The notes under the pieces were generated by a model. The model saw nothing but the letters and a program-made list of their open reading frames with translations, was not told where the DNA came from and did no database searches. A stretch of DNA of 9,914 nt from Acetobacteraceae bacterium (lineage in GTDB: Bacteria > Pseudomonadota > Alphaproteobacteria > Acetobacterales > Acetobacteraceae): contig JANXRT010000372.1 of NCBI GenBank assembly GCA_025356735.1, forward strand, positions 1-9,914, written 5' to 3'. Position numbers and translations under genes: made by a program. Shown here in pieces: positions 1 to 5,715 of the stretch (its first letter is position 1; the number at the start of each line of letters is the position of its first letter).

Positions 1-58
1 CCCTTGCGCCTTCCGTCGCCTGTTTTTGGCATCCAGAAGATGGCGGAAGGTGCAAGGG
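1..58. terminator. Strong hairpin at left edge, probable terminator
   Basis: Positions 1-15 and 44-58 are near-perfect inverted repeats (CCCTTGCGCCTTCCG and CGGAAGGTGCAAGGG). Position 8 against 51 is a G-U pair in plus-strand RNA but an A-C mismatch in minus-strand RNA. CTTTTCC follows on the plus side. The asymmetry favours termination of a plus-strand gene that ends to the left of the window. It may also stop the minus-strand dehydrogenase, whose stop codon lies about 10 bp away. The loop is long (28 nt), so this is a structural prediction only. Confidence 0.5.
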
Positions 59-68
59 CTTTTCCGCC

Positions 69-1121
69 CTACCCGGTCGGCCGGAAGCCCATGATGCGTT
101 CGAACCGCTCGCAGTAGGCCGGCCAGACTTCCGGATTAAGAATCCGTGGCGGGCGCTTGCCGTCGAGGATGTCCAACATTTGCTCGGCCGCAATCCGTGC
201 GATGTTCTCGCGCGACTCGAACGTGACGCCGGCGGTGTGCGGGCTGACCAGCACATTGGGAAAAGCCATCAGCGGATGGTCGTGCGGCGGCGGCTCCTTC
301 TCCCACACGTCCAGCCCGGCGCCGGCGATGCGGCCTTCCCGCAACGCGTCGGCCAGCGCCGCCTCGTCATGGATGAAGCCGCGCGCGGTGGTAATGAAAT
401 AGGCTTCCTTCTTCATCAGCGCATACTGCGCCGCGCCGATCATGCCTTTGGTTGAGGCGATCAGCGGGCAGTTGATCGAGACGTAATCCGCGGCACCCAG
501 AAGCTCCGAAAGCTCGACCTTCGTCGCACCCTTGGCGGCAACCTGTGCCGCGGTCAGGTTCGGATCGCAGGCCAGCACCCGCATCCGGAACAGCCCGCGG
601 CAAAGCTCGGCCACCCGCGAGCCGACATGGCCGAGCCCGACGATGCCGACTGTGCGACCGGTCAGGTCGTGGCCCTTGTAGTCGTTTCGGGAAATATTCG
701 ATCGCGCGCGCATGAACCGGTCGGTCTCGCCGATGCGCTTGGTCAGCGCCAGCATGAAGCCGAGCACGTGCTCGGCCACTGCCTCGGCGTTGCCGCCGGC
801 CTGGTTGACTGCTAGCACGCCGGCCGCCGTGCAGTCGGCGAGATCGATGGTGTCGAAGCCCGATCCGTTCGACGACACCGCCAGCAGGTTCGGCGCCCGT
901 GCCAGCAGCGCCGACGTGGCGTAGAACTTGGGGAAGATCTCGTCTCGCGCCGCGCCGATCTGGTAGGCGTGCGCCGCCGCCAGCACCGGGTCGATGTCGC
1001 TGTCCAGGCTATCGTTCTCCAGCTTGCTCAGCTGCACGTCCGGCCGCCGGCCAAGAATCTCCGAAAACACCGGCGACGCCAGGTATTTGACGTAGAACAC
1101 GCGCTTGTTGTTGACAGCCAT
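69..1121 (-). CDS. D-2-hydroxyacid dehydrogenase, NAD(P)-dependent
   Basis: The protein has 350 residues. It belongs to the D-isomer-specific 2-hydroxyacid dehydrogenase family (phosphoglycerate dehydrogenase, glycerate/hydroxypyruvate reductase and relatives), which interconverts 2-hydroxyacids and 2-oxoacids with a nicotinamide cofactor in the cytoplasm. The nucleotide-binding motif GLGHVG is at 162-167 with an acidic residue, D186, that would favour NAD. The expected catalytic triad is present: R247 in TARG, E276 in DVWEKEPP and H295 in SPHTAG. There is no C-terminal ACT domain, so it is not a full-length regulated SerA. I chose the ATG at 1121 because GAGGGAAG lies about 7 nt upstream. 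The frame stays open to 1298, but that extension reads through the divergent DUF2842 gene and lacks family resemblance. The exact substrate cannot be named from sequence. Confidence 0.92.
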   Translation of the reverse strand: MAVNNKRVFYVKYLASPVFSEILGRRPDVQLSKLENDSLDSDIDPVLAAAHAYQIGAARDEIFPKFYATSALLARAPNLLAVSSNGSGFDTIDLADCTAAGVLAVNQAGGNAEAVAEHVLGFMLALTKRIGETDRFMRARSNISRNDYKGHDLTGRTVGIVGLGHVGSRVAELCRGLFRMRVLACDPNLTAAQVAAKGATKVELSELLGAADYVSINCPLIASTKGMIGAAQYALMKKEAYFITTARGFIHDEAALADALREGRIAGAGLDVWEKEPPPHDHPLMAFPNVLVSPHTAGVTFESRENIARIAAEQMLDILDGKRPPRILNPEVWPAYCERFERIMGFRPTG

Positions 1122-1154
1122 TCGGACGCTTCCCTCACCATCTTGTTGCGTCAT

Positions 1155-1184
1155 GGTATACGCGCCGGTAGGCCGTCCAGGTAA
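1155..1184 (-). promoter_or_regulatory. Possible promoter of the hydroxyacid dehydrogenase gene
   Basis: On the minus strand a -35-like TTACCT (1184-1179) and a -10-like TATACC (1160-1155) are separated by 18 bp. The predicted transcript would start near 1148. This leaves room for the ribosome binding site before the ATG at 1121 and excludes the upstream ATG at 1154. The -35 matches only three consensus positions, so the call is tentative. Confidence 0.35.
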
Positions 1185-1202
1185 CCCCACGGAGACACAC
1201 GC

Positions 1203-1391
1203 TTGCGCATCCTGTTCGCGACCCTGATCGGCTTTGCCGGCTTCTTCGCCTATGTCGGCGGCGTGGTGGTGCTGGCCGACCGGGTGACGCAGGCGCACTG
1301 GCTGGTCCAGCTGCTATTTTTCATTGCCGCCGGGGTGGTATGGGCGTTTCCGGCACGGTGGCTGATGTTCTGGTCCGTAGGGAAGCGCTGA
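1203..1391 (+). CDS. DUF2842-like small inner-membrane protein
   Basis: The protein has 62 residues with two hydrophobic segments, about 5-25 and 34-58. Its arrangement resembles DUF2842, a family of short alphaproteobacterial membrane proteins of unknown function. The features I rely on are LIG near the N-terminus, a hydrophobic stretch ending in LADRV, then a WLVQLLFFIAAGVVWAFPA-type segment and a Trp-containing basic end (WSVGKR). Translation appears to begin at TTG, because GGAG lies 8 nt upstream (1191-1194) and no ATG is suitable. The gene diverges from the 2-hydroxyacid dehydrogenase. Its last 71 bp overlap the convergent glycosyltransferase gene. The family assignment is from memory of the profile, not a search. 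Confidence 0.72.
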   Translation: MRILFATLIGFAGFFAYVGGVVVLADRVTQAHWLVQLLFFIAAGVVWAFPARWLMFWSVGKR

Positions 1392-2190
1392 CTTGCAGTG
1401 CACGAAGCATCGCCTCGGCGGTGGCGTCCAACCGCGCCGCGCCCGGCGGACCGTTGCGCTCCTCCCAATCCTTGATCCGGTCAACGATGTCATACACTGC
1501 GCGCAGCGCTGCCACCGCCGCCGGATAGTCGCCCTCGCTTGTTGTCCGCGCCATCCAGTGATCGATCCGGGCATGGGCATAGGCGGCAAAATTGGCAGGT
1601 TCCGAAGGCGCCCGCACCCGGTCCGGGTTGGCGGTGTAGCGGTTGGTCTTCTCGATCCAGCTCTCGGTGTCGGCGTTCGACAGATGCTCGATGCAGATGC
1701 CGGTGTCGGGCGAGATATGCTCAATGTTTTCCGACAGAACGGAAACGCCGCCATGCACCGTCGGCCCGAATTCGACCGCGCCGCGCCGGAAAAACCGCGG
1801 ATGGTGCTCGGGCCAGTAATACGCGCCGGCATCGAACCGACCGAGGATATGGTGCTTCAGCGGCAGGTAGAAGACATCCCGGCTGGCGTCGAACTCCCGC
1901 TCGCCCAGGAAACGCATCGCCTGCGGGCTCAGTACCTCGTCGTCATCGAGGTAAAGAATCCAGTCATGCGCGCAGTGCGACAAAGCCAGGACCCGCGTGC
2001 CCTCGACGGTCGGCGACCACGGCACCACGATCACCTCGTCCGCCAGGCTCCGCGCCACTTCCGCCGTGCCGTCGGTCGAGCTCTTGTCAATGACGATCAG
2101 CTGGTCGGCAATCCGGGCCGCGCGCAGGCATAGCCCAAGCAGCTTCTCGCGGTTGTAGGAAACAACGAAACAGCTGATCTTCACCGTCAT
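1321..2190 (-). CDS. Family 2 glycosyltransferase (GT-A fold)
   Basis: The protein has 289 residues. It transfers a sugar from a nucleotide-sugar donor, probably at the inner face of the inner membrane, to a glycolipid or polysaccharide acceptor. The N-terminal motif CFVVSYNRE, the segment IDKSSTDGT (35-42) and LDDDE (81-85), whose acidic cluster binds the metal and nucleotide-sugar, define the GT2 fold. PRFFRRG (131-137) and VHGG (145-148) recall the lipopolysaccharide-core type (LgtF/WaaE-like) beta-glycosyltransferases. The start ATG at 2190 overlaps the stop of the upstream hydrolase as ATGA, which points to coupled translation. The last ~22 residues are Pro/Arg/Thr rich, look disordered and are encoded over the DUF2842 gene. 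Donor and acceptor are unknown. Confidence 0.88.
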   Translation of the reverse strand: MTVKISCFVVSYNREKLLGLCLRAARIADQLIVIDKSSTDGTAEVARSLADEVIVVPWSPTVEGTRVLALSHCAHDWILYLDDDEVLSPQAMRFLGEREFDASRDVFYLPLKHHILGRFDAGAYYWPEHHPRFFRRGAVEFGPTVHGGVSVLSENIEHISPDTGICIEHLSNADTESWIEKTNRYTANPDRVRAPSEPANFAAYAHARIDHWMARTTSEGDYPAAVAALRAVYDIVDRIKDWEERNGPPGAARLDATAEAMLRALQVSASLRTRTSATVPETPIPPRRQ

Positions 2191-3299
2191 GCCCGGCTTA
2201 GGAAATCCAAGAGCAACCGGCTCACGGCTTCCGGCTGCTCCTGCTGCACCCAGTGTCCGGCACCCTCCAGCAGGTGGCAGCCGACCATGTCGGTGCAGGC
2301 GACCTCCTGCATCCGCTCGAACGCGCCGGGCGTCTGGCGCACCCCCCAGTCGCGGCGCCCGCCGATGAAGCAGGAGGGCACGTCGATCGTCGCACCGGAA
2401 AAAACCTCAAGCTCGCCGGCGATCGCGGCGTCGGTGCGGCAGCGATACCATTGAAGCCCGCCCTGGAACCCAATGCGGCTGTATTCCCCGGCATAGACCG
2501 CGAGTTCGGCGTCGGACAGCCAGTCAGGCGTCACGGCTGGCATCTCGGGCGCGACCGTCTCCGCCATCCCGGCATCCAGGTCCATGATGTAGTAGGTCGG
2601 CATCTTGGCCAGCTCCGCCGCGGTCCAGGATGCCAGCGGAAACGGCAGGTTGCCGGGCCAGTCGGCGCTTTTCTGGTGGTAGTAGGCGCGCAGGAACGCC
2701 GAAACTCCCTGAGCCGCATGCCACATGTTCTCGTTGGCGCCGCGTGTGCCATAGTACCAGTGGTAGTGTTTCCGCGGTCGGTCCAACGCCGCCAGTGCCG
2801 CATGGATGTCCGGCGTTGCTGCGCCAGATGGCAACAAGGGTGGCCCGCCGAACGGCGCGCTCATGAACGCCACGCTTCGAAACATATCGGGTCGCGCCAG
2901 CACGCAGTAGGCCGCCACCGGTGATCCGAAATCATGCCCGGCCACCGCCGCCGCCGACCGGTATCCGAACGCCGAAACCAGCGCCACCATGTCCCGCACC
3001 AGGTTCAAGAACCGGAATGACCGCAGATCGCCATCGTACTCCGCATCCCACCCGGTGGTGCGCCCGTAGCCGCGCTGGTCCGGCGCGATCACGTGGTAGC
3101 CGGCCGCCGCCAGCGGCGTCATCACCCGGCGCCAGCTATAGGCCAGCTCCGGAAAGCCGTGCAGCAGCAGCACGCACGGCCGCCCCGGCGTCTCGAACCC
3201 GGCTTCCAGCACGTGCATCCGCAGCCCGTTGATTCCGTCCACGAATCGCGACCGCACCCCGGCGGGCAGCACGGCAGCATCCAGCGGCGCCAAACCCAT
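2187..3299 (-). CDS. Alpha/beta hydrolase, epoxide-hydrolase-like
   Basis: The protein has 370 residues, somewhat longer than the usual ~300. The HGFP oxyanion motif is at 47-50. The nucleophile elbow GHDFG places an aspartate nucleophile at D123, as in soluble epoxide hydrolases and haloalkane or fluoroacetate dehalogenases. The remaining triad is D317 (RRDWG) and H349 (GAGHW). Lid-region elements Y273 and GFQGGLQWYR (277-286) resemble the tyrosine-bearing cap of epoxide hydrolases, so hydrolysis of an epoxide to a diol is the most likely reaction. A dehalogenase role cannot be excluded. The usual GHDWGG is GHDFGS here. There is no signal peptide, so it is cytoplasmic. A purine-rich GGAAACGGAAAG precedes the ATG at 3299. 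It is the first gene of a two-gene unit with the glycosyltransferase and diverges from the binding-protein gene across 124 bp. Confidence 0.87.
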   Translation of the reverse strand: MGLAPLDAAVLPAGVRSRFVDGINGLRMHVLEAGFETPGRPCVLLLHGFPELAYSWRRVMTPLAAAGYHVIAPDQRGYGRTTGWDAEYDGDLRSFRFLNLVRDMVALVSAFGYRSAAAVAGHDFGSPVAAYCVLARPDMFRSVAFMSAPFGGPPLLPSGAATPDIHAALAALDRPRKHYHWYYGTRGANENMWHAAQGVSAFLRAYYHQKSADWPGNLPFPLASWTAAELAKMPTYYIMDLDAGMAETVAPEMPAVTPDWLSDAELAVYAGEYSRIGFQGGLQWYRCRTDAAIAGELEVFSGATIDVPSCFIGGRRDWGVRQTPGAFERMQEVACTDMVGCHLLEGAGHWVQQEQPEAVSRLLLDFLSRA

Positions 3300-3423
3300 C
3301 TTTCCGTTTCCCTAGCCGACAACCATCGATGGATGCCCGCTGTTCACCGCCTCCGCAAGCCGCCACTGGACACTTGGAAACGCCTCGCCTACTGGCAGGC
3401 AGCAAATCCGCCCGGAGTAGACC

Positions 3424-4650
3424 ATGCCCATTTCCCGCCGCGCCCTCATCGGCACCGCCGCCGCGACCACGCTTCCAACGCTCGCAGCACGCGCCCAATC
3501 GGCGAGCCCGGTCATAAAGCTTGGCGTGCTCAACGACATGTCCGGCCTCTACCGCGACGATGGCGGCCCCACCGGCCTGCTTTGCGCCATGCAGGCGGTC
3601 GAGGAATTCGCCTCCGCCAATGGCCTCAAGGTCGAAATCGTCAACGCCGACCATCAGAACAAGGCCGACATCGGCGCCAGCATCACCCGCCAATGGATCG
3701 ACCGCGACGGCGTCGATGCCATCGTCGACGTGCCGACCTCCTCGGTCGCCCTCGCCGTTGCCACCATCTGCCGCGAGAAGAACAAGGTGATGCTGAACTC
3801 CGGCGGCGGCACCAGCGAGCTCACCGGCACGCAATGCAGCCCGAACACCATCCACTGGACCTACGATAGCTACATGCTGGCCAAGGCCCCCGGCCAGGCG
3901 ATGGTCAAATCCGGCGGCGACACCTGGTTCCTCGCCGTCGCCGACTACGCCTTCGGCCAGCAGATGCAGCGCGACGTCAGCAAGATCGTCATCGCCGCTG
4001 GCGGCAAGGTCATCGGCAACACGCCTTATCCGTTTCCCGACACCACCGACTTCTCGTCGCTGCTGATCAGCGCCCAGGCCTCCGGCGCCAAGGTGCTCGG
4101 CCTCTGCAACGCCGGCGGCGACACCATCAACTGCATCAAGCAGGCGCAGGAATTCGGCATCGCCCGGTCGATGAAGATCGTGCCGCTGCTGCTGCAAAGC
4201 ACCACGGTGCATGCGCTCGGCCTGCCCGTGGCACAGGGGCTGATCTTCGCCACCTCGTACTACTGGGACCTCAACGACCGCACTCGCGCCTTCCAGAAGC
4301 GCATCGGGCCGAAAACCCCGAAGATCGTGCCCAACATGACCCAGGCCGGCAACTACGGCTCCGTCACCCACTACCTCAAGGCCGCCGCCTCGATGGGTGC
4401 CGCCGCGATCAAGGCCGACGGCCGCGCCGCCGTCGCCAAGATGAAGTCAATGCCGACCGACGACGACTGCTTCGGCCCCGGCTTGATCCGCGAGGATGGC
4501 CGCGGCATCCATCCAGTGTACTTGATGCAGGTCAAAACGCCGGATGAGAGCAAGCAGGAATGGGACCTGTTGAGGGTCATCGCCACTTTGTCAGGCGAAG
4601 ATGGATTCCGGCCGATGAGCGAGGGTGGGTGCCCACTTATAAAAGTATAA
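3424..4650 (+). CDS. ABC transporter substrate-binding protein, branched-chain amino acid type, Tat-exported
   Basis: The preprotein has 408 residues. The N-terminus carries a twin-arginine signal SRRALIG (4-10), a short hydrophobic stretch and an ARA cleavage site after about residue 24. The mature part begins with VIKLGVLNDMSGLYRD, typical of Leu/Ile/Val-type periplasmic binding proteins (Peripla_BP_6), followed by the two-lobed fold. The C-terminal block DGRGIHPVYLMQVKTPDESK and the end EGGCPLIK are characteristic of one subgroup of these proteins in alphaproteobacteria. The ligand is not predictable; amino acids, amides, aromatic acids and others occur. GGAG at 3414-3417 lies 6 nt before the ATG. 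No permease or ATPase genes are in view, so it is an orphan within this window. Seven cysteines (54, 116, 138, 228, 237, 349, 403) are many for this fold. Confidence 0.92.
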   Translation: MPISRRALIGTAAATTLPTLAARAQSASPVIKLGVLNDMSGLYRDDGGPTGLLCAMQAVEEFASANGLKVEIVNADHQNKADIGASITRQWIDRDGVDAIVDVPTSSVALAVATICREKNKVMLNSGGGTSELTGTQCSPNTIHWTYDSYMLAKAPGQAMVKSGGDTWFLAVADYAFGQQMQRDVSKIVIAAGGKVIGNTPYPFPDTTDFSSLLISAQASGAKVLGLCNAGGDTINCIKQAQEFGIARSMKIVPLLLQSTTVHALGLPVAQGLIFATSYYWDLNDRTRAFQKRIGPKTPKIVPNMTQAGNYGSVTHYLKAAASMGAAAIKADGRAAVAKMKSMPTDDDCFGPGLIREDGRGIHPVYLMQVKTPDESKQEWDLLRVIATLSGEDGFRPMSEGGCPLIKV

Positions 4651-4651
4651 G
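4636..4651. repeat. A/T-rich inverted repeat across a stop codon
   Basis: CTTATA (4636-4641) and TATAAG (4646-4651) form a perfect 6-bp inverted repeat with a 4-nt spacer. It contains the last two sense codons and the TAA stop of the binding-protein gene. It is a conspicuous A/T island in G/C-rich surroundings and directly abuts the G/C-rich hairpin element. The stem alone would be weak in RNA. Confidence 0.5.
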
Positions 4652-4654
4652 CAA

Positions 4655-4709
4655 GGCTGGGGCTCTGCCCCTGACCCCGCCCCATCTTCAAGCATTGGGG
4701 TAGCGCCCC
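4655..4709. terminator. G/C-rich double-hairpin element between convergent genes
   Basis: GGGGC (4659-4663) and GCCCC (4667-4671) make a tight hairpin with a TCT loop. A second set of arms follows: CCCCA (4680-4684) with TGGGG (4696-4700), or alternatively GGGG (4697-4700) with CCCC (4706-4709). The element fills the gap between two genes that end towards each other, so bidirectional termination is plausible although no T-run follows. From memory, near-identical GGGGCTCTGCCCC-type sequences recur in intergenic DNA of Acetobacteraceae and relatives. That recurrence cannot be shown from this window. Confidence 0.5.
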
Positions 4710-4716
4710 GGTGCGC

Positions 4717-5454
4717 CTAACCTAGCCTTCGGCGGTACAAACCAATCAACCGCTCCCAATGGCGCTCTGCGGCCGGCTGGTCGTAGCACCAGCGCGCCGG
4801 GAATGCGAAGCCATGGTGCACGCCGGGATACATCTCCAGTTCTCCGGCCGCGCCCGACGCATCAAACAAACCGCGCAGGGTGTCCACCATCGGCAGCGGC
4901 GCCAGCTCATCGTGCTCGGCGCACGCAATGTAAAGCTCGCTGCGCGCCTGAGCCAACAATAGATGCGGGCTTTCCTCCGCATCGCTGACCAGCCAGGTGC
5001 CATAGAACGATGCCGCGGCCCCTACCCGGTCCGGAAACCGCGCGGCGGCGGCCAGCGCATACGGCCCGCTCATGCAGTAGCCGTGGCAGCCGATCGCCGC
5101 CGGCTTCGAAATGCCCGCTCCGTCCAGCCAGCCGATCACATCGGAAACATCCTCCATCACTGGCGGGATGGTCATCTTCGTGCGAACTGCCCGCATCCGG
5201 TCGCGTTCCGGTCCCGGTTCCAGCACGTCCGGCCCATACATCGTGTCACGCCCGGCGCGGTAATACAGGTTCGGCAGCAGCACGCAGTAGCCGACGCTGG
5301 CCAGCCGCCGTGCCATGTCGCGCAACTCCTCGCGGATGCCCGGCGCATCCATCAGCAGCAGTATCGCCGGGTGCAGGCTGCCGCGCTCAGGGCGGCAGAC
5401 GAAAGTTTCCATGGCGCCGGCACGGGTGACGATGTCAAGGGTCTGCTCGATCAT
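4717..5454 (-). CDS. Dienelactone hydrolase family protein
   Basis: The protein has 245 residues, the usual length for this cytoplasmic alpha/beta hydrolase family. The family includes carboxymethylenebutenolidase of chlorocatechol breakdown and many esterases of unknown substrate. The catalytic residues are visible: C127 in GCHGYCMSG, D182 in AEHDELAP and H214 in VHHGF. The position usually held by the activating glutamate (Glu36 in the classic enzyme) is D36 in LLMDAPGIREE, so the true substrate may not be a dienelactone. GGAG lies 8 nt upstream of the ATG at 5454. It follows the 58-residue hypothetical gene by 53 bp and is probably the last gene of the AsmA unit. Its 3' end faces the binding-protein gene across a hairpin element. 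Confidence 0.88.
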   Translation of the reverse strand: MIEQTLDIVTRAGAMETFVCRPERGSLHPAILLLMDAPGIREELRDMARRLASVGYCVLLPNLYYRAGRDTMYGPDVLEPGPERDRMRAVRTKMTIPPVMEDVSDVIGWLDGAGISKPAAIGCHGYCMSGPYALAAAARFPDRVGAAASFYGTWLVSDAEESPHLLLAQARSELYIACAEHDELAPLPMVDTLRGLFDASGAAGELEMYPGVHHGFAFPARWCYDQPAAERHWERLIGLYRRRLG

Positions 5455-5507
5455 GCTGGAAGCTCCTTTATCTCAAGGTCCAGCCTTCGCAACCGATGCG
5501 CAAGGTC

Positions 5508-5684
5508 TCAGGGGTCAAGCTTCTCGTTCTCCTCCTCGGTCACCGCCTCCGCCTTTGCGACAGCCTTGGCAGTCGAGCCCTGCAGCGCCGCCAGCGCTTC
5601 GATCGCCTCGTCGAGTTGAGCCCGGATGGAGCGCAGGTTGCTGGCAAGCAAATCGTAGGCGTCGGCCGGCGCATCGCTTGTCAT
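5508..5684 (-). CDS. Hypothetical 58-residue helical protein
   Basis: I do not recognise a family. The product is small, acidic overall and has no hydrophobic or signal segment. Residues about 10-45 (from YDLLASNLRSIRAQ through AVAKAEA) show the Leu/Ala/Ile spacing of an amphipathic helix or short coiled coil, followed by a charged EEENEKLDP tail. I take the ATG at 5684 because AAGGAAA lies upstream. The frame is open further upstream to 5795, but that part overlaps the AsmA gene and is a low-complexity Arg run. The position 31 bp after the AsmA stop and 53 bp before the dienelactone hydrolase start, all on one strand, supports a real operon member. Confidence 0.6.
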   Translation of the reverse strand: MTSDAPADAYDLLASNLRSIRAQLDEAIEALAALQGSTAKAVAKAEAVTEEENEKLDP

Positions 5685-5715
5685 TGCCTTGTTTCCTTGC
5701 CTGACACGAATAGTT

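Noticed and set aside
1122..1298. Longer start for the 2-hydroxyacid dehydrogenase (ATG at 1154 or further upstream to 1298)
   Set aside because: The extra residues are not family-like, a good ribosome site precedes 1121, and the upstream part overlaps the divergent DUF2842-like gene.
3136..4371. Minus-strand open frame of about 411 codons opposite the binding-protein gene
   Set aside because: It runs antisense through the binding protein and into the hydrolase gene, is Gly/Ala/Asp low-complexity, and has no family features.
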